Source: Actinomyces oricola (GTDB taxonomy: Bacteria; Actinomycetota; Actinomycetes; Actinomycetales; Actinomycetaceae). From it: 64,000 bases of DNA. Positions within the stretch are counted from its first letter, which is position 1. Every line of letters starts with the position of its first letter. The notes beneath the pieces were generated by a model. That model was not told where the DNA came from, ran no database searches, and saw only the letters and a list, made by a program, of their open reading frames with translations. Both the position numbers and the translations under genes were made by a program. Shown piece by piece: positions 8,437-17,387 of this stretch. The stretch spans positions 1 through 64,000 of the forward strand of contig NZ_RYFV01000010.1 in assembly GCF_004104015.1 (NCBI RefSeq), given 5' to 3'.

Positions 8437-8676
8437 ATGACAGAGCCCAACAAGCGAGTAGTACAGCGCCGAAGCGATGGCGACTGGGAGGTACGGAAGC
8501 CAGGAGCCGATCGCGCCAGCGCCGTCACCTCGACACAGGTCGAAGGAATCCAGCGCGCCCGCACCATCCTCGGCAACGACGGGGGCGGCGAGTTGCAGGT
8601 CCGTTCACTCAAGGGGACGATCCGCGCACAAGACACGGTTGCGCCGGGGAACGACCCAAGGTCATCCAAGGGGTGA
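8437..8676 (+). CDS. DUF2188-like small protein
   Basis: The 79-residue product has the DUF2188 pattern: RRSDGDWEVRKPGADRAS, then IQRARTILGNDGGGELQVRS, then GTIRAQDTVAPGNDP. Members of this family are short, appear beside many phage and defence genes, and have no established biochemical role. The ATG at 8437 has AAAGGA about seven bases upstream; an upstream TTG in the same frame is less likely. The stop at 8676 is 60 bp before the helicase start, so it appears co-transcribed with both neighbours. Confidence 0.7.
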   Translation: MTEPNKRVVQRRSDGDWEVRKPGADRASAVTSTQVEGIQRARTILGNDGGGELQVRSLKGTIRAQDTVAPGNDPRSSKG

Positions 8677-8736
8677 CCTCGGCGCGCATGTTGGTAATGG
8701 AGTTCCTTGCATAGGCGAAGGCGAAAGAGGCTCGAC

Positions 8737-11700
8737 GTGGGATACCGGACCGAGGATGTTTGGGCGACGCCGCACGTCGCGGGCAAGAACGTAGTCCGTC
8801 AGCTGCTGGTCCCGGCGTACGACAACGTCGAAGTACTTGAGACTGAATCGGGCCTCGAAGTGGTGAACACCCCATTCGGGCACTGGTCCGTAACCCGCGC
8901 CGATGAACTCCCAACCGAGGGGCCGCCTGCAGCGAGGCTTCCGGCCCGCCGATCAAAGAACTCCCAGATCAGATGGGCAGGTGGTCGAGAGGCGGTTCAA
9001 GCGAGCGACGTTATCCGATCCTTCGACGGTGCCATCGGATTCACCGCGCATGACCAGCCTCACAGCCTGCGGCGCCCGCAGATCGCGGCACTTCACTCCA
9101 TTGTTGGCTATCAGTCCTCCGGCCTGTCCGAGCCTGGGATCGTCGTCATGCCAACCGGCACCGGCAAGACGGAGACCATGCTGGCATGGCTGGTCGCGCA
9201 GCAGCCCGAACGCGTTCTCGTGGTCGTCCCCTCAACCGCGCTTCGCGATCAGATCGCAACCAAGTTTGAGACCTTGGGAATCCTTCAACTCGAAGGCATT
9301 GTCGACCGCTCTGCACTACGCCCCAGGATCGGACGGCTAGAAGGACGGTTCGTCGATGAAGCCGAAGCGAGATCCTTTGTCGAAGTGGCGAACGTTGTCG
9401 TGGCGACCCCCAACGCGATCCACGCCAACGATCCGGAAGTGCGCGAAGTCTTCTTCCAAGGCTTCACGCACCTACTCGTTGACGAAGCGCACCACGCTCC
9501 TGCTCGAACATGGACAGAGATCATCCGTGAATTTGCGAACAGGCCAACGCTTCTGTTCACCGCAACGCCATTCCGTCGCGACGGACTGACCCTGCCCGGC
9601 CGCGTCATCTTCCGCTTCCCACTGCGCGAAGCTCAGAAGGAGGGGTACTTCAGCACCATCGACTTCAGTGCGGTGCTCGATCTGGATGACGACGACGAGG
9701 CATTGGCGATGGCCGCTGTCTCGCGGCTTCGAGAAGACTTGGCCGCCGGTCACGAGCACCTGCTCCTGGCACGGGTGGGATCGAAGGCGCGGGCGGATGA
9801 AGTCCACGCGCTCTACTCGCGCATTGCCCCCGAACTGACGCCGAAGGTCATCTACGACTCGATGTCGGCCCGCCGCAGAGCAGAGACGCTGAAGGCGATG
9901 CGAGACCGGACCAGCCGCGTGATCGTCTGCGTTGACATGCTCGGCGAAGGGTTCGATCTACCAACTCTGAAAGTAGGGGCATTCCACGACGCGCACCGAT
10001 CGCTGAGCCCAATGGTGCAACTCATCGGCCGTCTTGCCAGAACAGCCTCTCCACTACCGATTGGCAGAGCGAGCGTCTTCGTACGCCAAGACCCACGCCA
10101 AGCACTCTCACCGATGCGGTTCCTTCTTCGAGAAGACCCGGACTGGGACAAGGTGCTCAGCGATATCACCGAACGCGCTACAGAGCGTGCGAACGAGGTC
10201 AGCGAGTTCGAGGCGTCATTCGTCGACAACCCTCCGGATGTACCCGTTGGACTCCTGGAACCCAAGATGAGCGCCAAGGCCTTCGCGACATCCACGATCG
10301 ACTGGAACCCGCTCGCGGCACGCGACATCTACGGGGATGCTGTGCTGGACGACCTCATCAGTCTCAACGCAGAGAACACCATCGCCTGGTTCGTGATCGA
10401 GACCATTGCGGACCTGCGATGGGGAGACATCCCGTCACTTCGTGCCACTGACTACACACTCCTTGCGATGTACCTCGATCGTGGTCAAGGCATCCTCTAC
10501 ATCCACTGCTCTGACACGAAGCACAGTCTGGACGACCTCGTCGAGGCAGTACTCGGTCACGAGCCGAGACCAGTCAACGGATACGACACCTTCAAAGTCT
10601 TCTCGAAGCTGGACAGGCTCATTCCCACCAACATCGGCCTTCTCGACGCCCGAGATCGCGACAAGCGATTCTCCATGCACGTCGGCAGCGACGTAGAAAC
10701 AGCACTCACGGAGGCTGAGCGCACGCACAAGTCCAACACTCATGTCGCAGCGAAAGCCTTCGAGGAAGGCGAGCGTGTCACCATCGCGGCGTCGCTCTCG
10801 GGAAGGTTCTGGTCCATGCGGACAGCGCCAAACCTCGCAGAGTGGCGCACCTGGTGCCGTCAGCAAGGTGCGAAGCTGAGCGACGGCAACATCGACGTTC
10901 ACTCGCTCTTCCGATCCATGATCATCCCGATCGATGTAAGAGAACGACCAGTATTTCCAATCCTCGCGATGGAGTGGCCCTGGGACCTGTACCTGGGGAA
11001 CGGCACATCGTCCAGACTCAGCTACCAGGACTCAAGCGTCCTTCTGACCGATGCAGAGTTCAGGATCGACGACTATGGCACCAGCGGTCCACTCTGCTTC
11101 TCGATCATGACTCCCACCTGGGAACTCGCGTATGAGGGACACTTTGGCTCGCAGGGCTTGCACTACCGTCCGAAGGGCGACGACGCCGAAGTTGTCGGCT
11201 GGCGAGACGTGAGAACGCCCTTCTCGACCTGGCTCAACAACCATAAGCCGACCATCTTCCTATCGGGAGATCGAATGGTGACCGGAGACGATCGGCTCCT
11301 GGCACCACGGACGGAGTTGGCTCCGTACCCGCGCGAGCAACTCCGAGCGCTCGACTGGACGGGCGAAGGCGTTGACATCACAGTGGAGTCGCAAGGGACA
11401 GAACGCAAGACGAACTCCATTCAGGCATATATGGCCCGGTACCTATCGCAAGACCAGACGTTCGACATCCTCATCGATGATGACCGCGCTGGCGAAGCCG
11501 CCGACCTCGTAGGTATCCGCGTGGACAAGGGCGATCTTCACGTCACGCTGGTGCACTGCAAGTACTCATCCAAGCCCACCGCCGGCTCACGCCTCAGCGA
11601 CCTGTACGAAGTATGTGGCCAAGCAATGCGAGGAGCGCGATGGCGCGACAACGGGGCTCTTCCGCTACTGGAGCACCTTGATCGCCGAGCGAAGGCCTAC

Positions 11701-11925
11701 ACGAGGAGGACTGGCCTCAGCCCCTTCGAGATCGGCGACCGAGAAACCCTATTCCGAATCCGGCAGCAAGCTCCCCAATTGTTCCCGCGCATCTCGACCG
11801 TCATTGCCCAACCAGGCCTCAGCATCAAGGCCTCTTCGGACGAACAGCTCAGGTTGATCGCAGGTGCGGCATCCTATGTGCAGAGCGTCACCAAAGGCAC
11901 CTTCGATGTCTACGCTTCCGCGTAG
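8737..11925 (+). CDS. Large DEAH-type SF2 helicase with C-terminal nuclease-like domain
   Basis: The 1062-residue protein is an SF2 helicase. It has a Walker A motif PTGTGKT (residues 139-145), DEAH (249-252), TATP (275-278) and motif VI QLIGRLAR. A long middle region of about 450 residues has no motif I know. Near the C-terminus, FDILIDDDRAGEAADLVGI followed by VTLVHCKYSS (about residues 908-942) has the spaced acidic residues and lysine of a PD-(D/E)xK nuclease. DLYEVCGQAMRGARW follows. The GTG start at 8737 has AAAGAGG in front. It is the last gene of the cassette with the XRE-ImmA and DUF2188 genes. A role in restricting incoming DNA is inferred from this domain pair, not shown. Its end overlaps the convergent small membrane gene by 16 bp. 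Confidence 0.85.
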   Translation: MGYRTEDVWATPHVAGKNVVRQLLVPAYDNVEVLETESGLEVVNTPFGHWSVTRADELPTEGPPAARLPARRSKNSQIRWAGGREAVQASDVIRSFDGAIGFTAHDQPHSLRRPQIAALHSIVGYQSSGLSEPGIVVMPTGTGKTETMLAWLVAQQPERVLVVVPSTALRDQIATKFETLGILQLEGIVDRSALRPRIGRLEGRFVDEAEARSFVEVANVVVATPNAIHANDPEVREVFFQGFTHLLVDEAHHAPARTWTEIIREFANRPTLLFTATPFRRDGLTLPGRVIFRFPLREAQKEGYFSTIDFSAVLDLDDDDEALAMAAVSRLREDLAAGHEHLLLARVGSKARADEVHALYSRIAPELTPKVIYDSMSARRRAETLKAMRDRTSRVIVCVDMLGEGFDLPTLKVGAFHDAHRSLSPMVQLIGRLARTASPLPIGRASVFVRQDPRQALSPMRFLLREDPDWDKVLSDITERATERANEVSEFEASFVDNPPDVPVGLLEPKMSAKAFATSTIDWNPLAARDIYGDAVLDDLISLNAENTIAWFVIETIADLRWGDIPSLRATDYTLLAMYLDRGQGILYIHCSDTKHSLDDLVEAVLGHEPRPVNGYDTFKVFSKLDRLIPTNIGLLDARDRDKRFSMHVGSDVETALTEAERTHKSNTHVAAKAFEEGERVTIAASLSGRFWSMRTAPNLAEWRTWCRQQGAKLSDGNIDVHSLFRSMIIPIDVRERPVFPILAMEWPWDLYLGNGTSSRLSYQDSSVLLTDAEFRIDDYGTSGPLCFSIMTPTWELAYEGHFGSQGLHYRPKGDDAEVVGWRDVRTPFSTWLNNHKPTIFLSGDRMVTGDDRLLAPRTELAPYPREQLRALDWTGEGVDITVESQGTERKTNSIQAYMARYLSQDQTFDILIDDDRAGEAADLVGIRVDKGDLHVTLVHCKYSSKPTAGSRLSDLYEVCGQAMRGARWRDNGALPLLEHLDRRAKAYTRRTGLSPFEIGDRETLFRIRQQAPQLFPRISTVIAQPGLSIKASSDEQLRLIAGAASYVQSVTKGTFDVYASA

Positions 11926-12254
11926 CTGGCGAGGCGTGGCTTCCGTCTCGATTGACGCTCTCGTGCACGAGCCTTGACGAGCAGCACGACACTCACGGGA
12001 CCGAAGAGCACCATCTTGAAGGAGCTCCACAGGCAGACCAGGACCACGAGGTGAAGCCACCCGGGACCGCCGTCGCCGATGATGGTGGTGCACCAGTGGG
12101 CGACAGCCACGTAGGGAACAGCCAGGAGCATCGCGGGGAGGCCCCACTTGAGTCCCTGCCTTGTGCGGAGCAGATCAAGGACGATGTTGCTCGGCATGTA
12201 GCGTCGGAGGAAGTATCGGACCTCGACGCTCGCAGTCCACAGTAAGCGGATCAT
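11910..12254 (-). CDS. Small two-helix membrane protein of actinobacterial ICEs
   Basis: The 114-residue product has an N-terminal basic amphipathic part with SVEVRYFLRRYMPSNIVLDL, then two membrane segments: LPAMLLAVPYVAVAHWCTTI (about 50-69) and LHLVVLVCLWSSFKMVLFGPVSVVLLV (about 76-102), with a basic tail. Close relatives next to MobF relaxases in other actinobacteria are often labelled 'sulfate permease', for which I see no support. The ATG at 12254 has AGGAG upstream; the longer open frame to 12521 overlaps relaxase coding sequence. It follows the relaxase gene by 142 bp on the same strand. A role at the membrane during transfer is plausible but unproven. Confidence 0.7.
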   Translation of the reverse strand: MIRLLWTASVEVRYFLRRYMPSNIVLDLLRTRQGLKWGLPAMLLAVPYVAVAHWCTTIIGDGGPGWLHLVVLVCLWSSFKMVLFGPVSVVLLVKARARERQSRRKPRLASYAEA

Positions 12255-12396
12255 GATGGGCTCCTCTCGACACGCGCCTGTCTCGTCGAGACGGTGCGTG
12301 GAGAGCGACCCGAAGGTCTGCCGCGAACGGCCCAAAGGTAAGGAGAAATCCGCCTCACCTTCAAGGCTACGCCTGCGGGCCGACATTGGGAAGGCG

Positions 12397-15300
12397 TCAG
12401 ATGGTTCGCCCTGGCTGCGACTGTGTGCGCGTCGGTCCGTGGGTGCTGAACCCCTCCGACCAATCCACCTCGGTGGTTGAGGACAACGCGTGATCCAGGC
12501 ATACCTTGGCTCGCGCGGCATCGATCTTCTGCGCCTCGGACACGGGCGGTGCTCCGAGAGGGGTGTCGTCGGTTATGCGGTAGCGGTCTCGGTAGGCGGC
12601 GACCACTCGCGCGGCCCTCCGCCATTCTGCTGCTCGCCGCGCACCGTTGGGTCGCGTGCCGAGCGCTTTCGTCCAGGAGGCGTTGTCAGTGAGAGCGGTG
12701 TCCAGGACGGCGTCGGCGCGGGCTTCGATGAGTGCTTCTCGCTGATCGAGCGCGGCTCGCATCTCGCTATCGCGCACTTCTCTCGCGTGCGGGATGAGTC
12801 CCGCGATGAGTCGCGGTGCTTTGCGGGCTCGGCCCGATCCCGCGGGCCGCGCAGTGGCTCGGGAGACTCGGTAGTGGAGGACAGCGGCGATGTCGTCGGC
12901 GTCATTGAAGCCGCGTGCCGCGATGAGGCGTGGGAGCAGGGCCGCAATGTTGTGGTGGTTGGCTTCGGCGCGGCGGAGCTCTGCGGTAAGTGCTCCGAAG
13001 GCTTCGGACTCGACGGTGGCCTGTGCTTGCTCACCGGTGAGGCCGGATGTGCGAATGAGGGATGCCCAACGGTCGTGCTGCGCCGCGGCCGCGATGGTCT
13101 CGTACTCGGCGGCGAGCTGCGCGATCGAACCCCACTGTTCCTGTTCGGCGGTGATCGTCTCGTGCGCCGAGAGTTCCGCGCCGACGTGCTGGAGCACTCC
13201 GGTCAGGACGCTGCGGCTGGACGCGTTCGGGTCGTCGCCGGGGTGTGGCTGTTGGTGATCGTCGGCGAGGTCGCGGACCACGTAGGCGTGGTTCGCGGCT
13301 CGGCCTCGGGTCATGGAGACGTAGAAGTTCTCCCTCGTCGCGGTCGGTTCGACCAGGACGTGCGCGGTGTCGGTGGTGACGCCTTGGGCTCGGTGCGCGG
13401 TGACGGCGTATCCGAGATCGACATGCGCGGCGACGTAAGCGGCGGGCAGCACGATCGCACCGCCGTAGGCGCGGCCTGGTCTGCGGATGGTGAGGCTTCC
13501 GTCGTCCCGTACGTCGGTGATGGTCCAGATGTCGCCGTTGCGCACCCAGTCGTTGCCGTTGCTGGCAGTGATCTTCCGGTCGTTGTGCCGGGTGACGACG
13601 GTGTCCCCGATACCCGCATGGGTTCCGTCGCGCAGCTCTGCTTCCCGATCCTGGGTGAGGGTCCCGTCGATAAGGAGGTCAGCGCGGGCGCGCTCATTGA
13701 GCGCGGTCACTTGTTCGCGGGTCTCTGCGATCAGGACGGTGATGTGTCCGGCGTCTCGGTCGGCCCGCCAGGCGGTGTAGGCGGCGTCGGTCATGGTCTC
13801 GGTGTCGCCGTCTTGAATGCGGCCGTGGGCGAGGTAGGTGTCGATCACGGAGGTGTGGCCGTGGCGCAGGTCGAGTGAGGCGAGCTTCTCCCACGGATTG
13901 TGGAAGCGGTGGATGTCGATGAGTTCGACGGTGTCGGTGCGGTCGTGGGCGAGCATCGAGAACGCGCCCCCGGCATCGACCGATTGAAGCTGTGCGTAGT
14001 CACCGACCAGCAGCACCTTCGCACCCGCCTGTTGAGCGAGGCCGGTGATCCGGTCCAGGGAGAGGGTGCCGGCGAGGGAGGCTTCGTCGACGATGACCAA
14101 CTGGCCGGCCGTGAAGTTGTGTCCTTTGGTGAGGTGGTTCTGCCACCACATCGCGGTGTTCTCGGTGGCGATCCCGAGGTCGTCGGCGAGGACCTGTGCG
14201 GCCACCGCGGACGGGGCGAGCCCGACCACGGAGCCTGTGCCGTGTTCGGCTTCCCATGATCGGCGGAGCGCGTTCAGGGCGGTGGTCTTGCCCGCCCCGG
14301 CGGGACCGACGAGCACGTCGAGCGCTCGCCCCGAGACCGCGATCCGTGTCAACGCTTCGGTCTGATCTTCACCCAGCACCAGGCCGTCGGCGTCGGGCTT
14401 GCGGATGATCTTCTCGATGGTGGCGAGGGTGACGGTTGGGCCGGTGAGGTCGCGGGAGCGTTCGAGAAGCCGGTCTTCGGCAGCGAGTTGGACCTCGGAG
14501 GTGAAGATCGCGGAGTTGCCCGGACGGAACACCGACGTGCCGTCGTCGCGGCGGAACACCAGGGGCGAGAGGGAGAGCTCGGGCGGGGTGAGTCGGAGGG
14601 ATGCGAGCTGGGCGGCATCGGTGACCATCGCGAGGATTGCTTCGCGGTCGTTCATGGTGGCGAAGCGCCACCCCATCGTCTGCCGGGCTGCTTCGGCCAT
14701 GAGGTTCCACCGGCGCCAGGTCGAACGCTTCTCACCGACGGTCTCGACGACGGAGCGGCCGACGTCGCGGATCACGTCGAGCGGGATGTCATCGGCCCGC
14801 AGCAGCAACGGCCGATCATTATCGGTCGCGTCCATCGCCCAACGGGTCGCGTTGCGGCCGAGGATTGCGGTGGCTCGAGTTCGCCATTCCTCGGTCAGAT
14901 CGCCCAAGGATCGGACCTGCTTGTCGGGCCGGGTTGAGAGCGTCGCCTGCGCGCGGAGCTTCATCAACGCTGCTGGTGTCGGGCGACGGCCGTGTGCGGC
15001 GACGTACTCGTCGATGAGGCGGTCGGTCTCGATGTCGATGTGGCGGGCGCGGCTGGAGAACTCCGTCACCAGTGCCTCGGGGACGGCGGTGATGGCCCAG
15101 GCGGGGTTGCGGTCGCGGCCCATGTCGCGGGCTTCCCATTCGACGCCGAAGATGCGGGTCATGTGGTCGGCGAACACTGCCTCGTGTAACTCCGAAAGTG
15201 CGACGACGGCGGCGTGCATCGGCCTACCGTCCAGTGAGCGCCACTTCCCGTCGAGCTTCGTCTTGGCCTTGTTGCTGATGACGACATGGGTGTGAAGGTG

Positions 15301-15966
15301 GGGGTCGCCTGCGCGGGAGTCGAAGTGATCGAACGCCGTCGCGATCAGCCCCTCGACATCGACCTGCGCAACGGCCCCGTCGCCTGCGGCTGCGCCGGTA
15401 CGGGTGGCCGCAACCCCTCGTTCCATGAACGCAACCACCTCCGCAACCGCCCGGTGATGCGCGGCCCCGATCATCGCCTGCACCCCGGCGTCGGCAACCG
15501 CCCACAACACGGACGCGGACTTCGGAATCGAGAACGTGAAGTCGAACCCCGCCACCGCCCGACGCCCAGCCCGCGCGTTCTCCTCGGCCACGATCAGAGC
15601 GACCGCCTCACCCTTCGCGCCCGGCGTCAGGGCGGCGTCGAGCGCCGCGATTCGGGCCTCAATGCGTTTCGGCGGATCTTTGTAGGCGGGAAACGCACGG
15701 CCCAGCGGTGCGTTGGTGATCGGGTCGTGCCCCATGCCCAGGAGGAGCTGGAGCTGGGCCTCAGAGACCTGATCGCCGACGACCAGTTCACCCTTGCCAA
15801 GTGACGCGACTCCCTTGCCGAGCCAACGGCCCGGCGGGGTGCCTTCCTCGATGAAGTAGCGGGTCAGCGGCGTCGAGAGAGGCCGGTCTCCGTCGGCGGC
15901 CGCGACCGTCTTCAACAAGTACTTGTAGCCATCGCCCGCGCTCATCACGCGCATCGAAACCGTCAT
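12397..15966 (-). CDS. MobF-family conjugative relaxase-helicase (TraA/TrwC-like)
   Basis: The relaxase nicks the transfer origin, stays bound to the 5' end and unwinds DNA for transfer. The 1189-residue protein has the N-terminal TrwC relaxase domain (about 1-330), with a catalytic tyrosine region near the start (SAGDGYKYLL). The three-histidine metal site is in GDPHLHTHVV (H223, H225, H227). A RecD/TraI-type helicase follows, with Walker A VGPAGAGKTTAL near residue 557, VIVDEASLAG, and a UvrD-like C-terminal motif GYAVTAHRAQGVTTDTAHV. The ATG at 15966 has GGGAGG upstream. It is separated from the other transfer genes by about 18 kb of cargo, so it may have its own promoter in the divergent region to its right. 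Confidence 0.92.
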   Translation of the reverse strand: MTVSMRVMSAGDGYKYLLKTVAAADGDRPLSTPLTRYFIEEGTPPGRWLGKGVASLGKGELVVGDQVSEAQLQLLLGMGHDPITNAPLGRAFPAYKDPPKRIEARIAALDAALTPGAKGEAVALIVAEENARAGRRAVAGFDFTFSIPKSASVLWAVADAGVQAMIGAAHHRAVAEVVAFMERGVAATRTGAAAGDGAVAQVDVEGLIATAFDHFDSRAGDPHLHTHVVISNKAKTKLDGKWRSLDGRPMHAAVVALSELHEAVFADHMTRIFGVEWEARDMGRDRNPAWAITAVPEALVTEFSSRARHIDIETDRLIDEYVAAHGRRPTPAALMKLRAQATLSTRPDKQVRSLGDLTEEWRTRATAILGRNATRWAMDATDNDRPLLLRADDIPLDVIRDVGRSVVETVGEKRSTWRRWNLMAEAARQTMGWRFATMNDREAILAMVTDAAQLASLRLTPPELSLSPLVFRRDDGTSVFRPGNSAIFTSEVQLAAEDRLLERSRDLTGPTVTLATIEKIIRKPDADGLVLGEDQTEALTRIAVSGRALDVLVGPAGAGKTTALNALRRSWEAEHGTGSVVGLAPSAVAAQVLADDLGIATENTAMWWQNHLTKGHNFTAGQLVIVDEASLAGTLSLDRITGLAQQAGAKVLLVGDYAQLQSVDAGGAFSMLAHDRTDTVELIDIHRFHNPWEKLASLDLRHGHTSVIDTYLAHGRIQDGDTETMTDAAYTAWRADRDAGHITVLIAETREQVTALNERARADLLIDGTLTQDREAELRDGTHAGIGDTVVTRHNDRKITASNGNDWVRNGDIWTITDVRDDGSLTIRRPGRAYGGAIVLPAAYVAAHVDLGYAVTAHRAQGVTTDTAHVLVEPTATRENFYVSMTRGRAANHAYVVRDLADDHQQPHPGDDPNASSRSVLTGVLQHVGAELSAHETITAEQEQWGSIAQLAAEYETIAAAAQHDRWASLIRTSGLTGEQAQATVESEAFGALTAELRRAEANHHNIAALLPRLIAARGFNDADDIAAVLHYRVSRATARPAGSGRARKAPRLIAGLIPHAREVRDSEMRAALDQREALIEARADAVLDTALTDNASWTKALGTRPNGARRAAEWRRAARVVAAYRDRYRITDDTPLGAPPVSEAQKIDAARAKVCLDHALSSTTEVDWSEGFSTHGPTRTQSQPGRTI

Positions 15967-16253
15967 CACTGCCTCCCGTCCTGACGAGCAGGTGAGCACC
16001 GACGACCGGTGACATCTGCGGCGATAGAGCTCGGTCTACCTCGATCTGCAAGAGGCGTGTCCTCTCAGTGGGTGGGTCGGCGAGACGAGCGAGCTGGGTG
16101 GTCGGCAGCGGTGAGGCGGACCAGTCGAGTTGCAGCGAAGTGCAGGGCGATGACAGCGGCGGAGCGTGGCGTGGTCGTGCACCTGACAGGTGACCAGCCC
16201 GGCATCAGAACGAGGAGAACTGGGGCCGGGGTCGCCCGTCACTCGGAGTCCTC
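15967..16253. promoter_or_regulatory. Divergent region between relaxase and cytosine methyltransferase genes; possible oriT
   Basis: These 287 bp hold no gene. They must contain promoters for the two divergent genes. In MobF systems oriT usually lies next to the relaxase gene, so this is the best candidate site, but I do not see a decisive nic sequence. A short inverted repeat, CACCT-GAC-AGGTG, lies at 16180-16192. It is preceded by GTG so that it reads GTGCACCTGACAGG, which matches 13 of 14 bases of a motif at 39870. Confidence 0.4.
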
Positions 16254-17387
16254 ATGCACGATCAGGAAGACCAGCTGCCCAGACTCAAGATCGGGTCGCT
16301 GTTCAGCGGTTACGGCGGCCTAGACCTCGCCGTCGAACACGTCTTCAACGCCGAAACCGTGTGGTTCTCCGAACTCAACGAACCCGTCGCCACCGTCTTC
16401 TCGCGCCACTGGCCGGGCGTCCCGAACCTCGGCGACATCACCACCATCAACTGGCACGAGGTCGAGCCCGTGGACATCCTCATCGGAGGCTTCCCCTGCC
16501 AAGACGTATCGACCGTCGGCAAGCGTGCTGGCCTCGCACCCGGCACCCGATCCGGCCTCTGGGCGCACATGGCCGAAGCCATCGACGCACTCCAACCCGA
16601 ATGGGTCGTCATCGAGAACGTCCGCGGGCTGCTGTCCTCCCCAGCGACGCGGCCACCAGTAGAAGGAGACCGACATGTCCCACGCAACCCCGGCGACGCA
16701 ACCCCCGACGGTGCAGCCCTTCGCAAGCTGGAACCCGACCCGTGGCATCTGGGAGACAACGCAGCTCGACCTCTACGGGCTCTCGGCTCCGTTCTCGGCG
16801 ATCTGGCCGACCTGCGGCTGGATGCACGATGGATCGGTCTACCGGCTTCCCTTGTCGGCGCTCCTCACCACCGCCTCCGCATCTTTATCCTCGCCCACCG
16901 CACGCTTCCGCACACCACTCGCGACCGACTCATCACGAGGCGGCGAGACACTCGATCAGGTGCGAGCAAGACGCGGGACGATCGCGCTGTCGCACCAGAT
17001 CATCGACTTCGCTCTCCACGGACCAGCTGGCTCGCCGAACAAGAGACGCGAGTCGGAGACGCTGTGGTCGCTGATCGACGGACTGTTCAACGCTGGGGAC
17101 GCTACGCCGACGCCATCACCCGCTGGGAACACATCACGGGACGACTAGCACCCGCCCCCGCACTCCTGAACGACGCCGACGGACCCCGCCCAGCACCCGC
17201 GTTCGTCGAATGGCTCATGGGCCTGCCGACCGGATGGGTCACCGACACTGGCGAGCTGACGCCCAACCAGCAGATCACCGCACTCGGAAACGGCGTTCTC
17301 CCTATCCAAGCGGTGCGCGCGCTCGGACCCTTGCTCGTGCCTTCACGAGTCGGTTTTGCTCTTCGGAGCGGGCGCGTGCCCGAGTAG
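16254..17387 (+). CDS. C5-cytosine DNA methyltransferase
   Basis: The enzyme transfers a methyl group from S-adenosylmethionine to C5 of cytosine in DNA. The 377-residue product shows motif I GSLFSGYGGLDLA (residues 14-26), the catalytic motif IV GGFPCQDVS (Cys82), motif VI ENVRGLL (121-127), motif VIII near LVGAPHHRLRIFILAH (about residue 205) and motif X ITALGNGVLPIQAVRAL. A late segment, WGRYADAITRWEHITGRLAPAP with VEWLMGLPTGWV, is typical of actinophage and ICE enzymes. GGAGT lies before the ATG at 16254. No cognate restriction endonuclease is next to it, so it could protect the element or pair with the neighbouring operon. Its 3' end overlaps the convergent DUF3644 gene by 45 bp, and a second ORF is nested inside it. 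Confidence 0.9.
   Translation: MHDQEDQLPRLKIGSLFSGYGGLDLAVEHVFNAETVWFSELNEPVATVFSRHWPGVPNLGDITTINWHEVEPVDILIGGFPCQDVSTVGKRAGLAPGTRSGLWAHMAEAIDALQPEWVVIENVRGLLSSPATRPPVEGDRHVPRNPGDATPDGAALRKLEPDPWHLGDNAARPLRALGSVLGDLADLRLDARWIGLPASLVGAPHHRLRIFILAHRTLPHTTRDRLITRRRDTRSGASKTRDDRAVAPDHRLRSPRTSWLAEQETRVGDAVVADRRTVQRWGRYADAITRWEHITGRLAPAPALLNDADGPRPAPAFVEWLMGLPTGWVTDTGELTPNQQITALGNGVLPIQAVRALGPLLVPSRVGFALRSGRVPE
16675..17148 (+). CDS. Possible nested gene in another frame of the methyltransferase gene
   Basis: This ORF of 157 residues lies wholly inside the methyltransferase gene, one base out of frame. GAAGGAG at 16662-16668, six bases before its ATG, is a better ribosome binding site than the host gene has. 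The product starts with a Thr/Pro/Gln-rich stretch, then WNPTRGIWET, FSAIWPTCGWMHDGSVYRLP and TPLATDSSRGG. From memory this pattern also occurs in actinophage proteins encoded by or near cytosine methyltransferase genes. Part of that likeness could arise only because the methyltransferase frame is conserved, and a third frame is also open here at this G+C content. It is therefore a candidate, not a certain gene. Confidence 0.4.
   Translation: MSHATPATQPPTVQPFASWNPTRGIWETTQLDLYGLSAPFSAIWPTCGWMHDGSVYRLPLSALLTTASASLSSPTARFRTPLATDSSRGGETLDQVRARRGTIALSHQIIDFALHGPAGSPNKRRESETLWSLIDGLFNAGDATPTPSPAGNTSRDD

Noticed and set aside
11910-12254. 'Sulfate permease' label for the small membrane protein
   Set aside because: At 114 residues with two helices it cannot be a SulP or CysT-type transporter; the label is a database habit for this ICE protein.
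12490-13878. 462-codon ORF on the plus strand across the relaxase gene
   Set aside because: It is antisense to the MobF relaxase, Gly/Val/Arg-rich and without motifs; it is a codon-bias shadow.
16190-17074. Third open frame (294 codons) in the methyltransferase region
   Set aside because: It is extremely Arg/Pro/His-rich with no motif or ribosome binding site. It shows that open frames alone mean little here, which is why the nested ORF at 16675 is rated only as a candidate.
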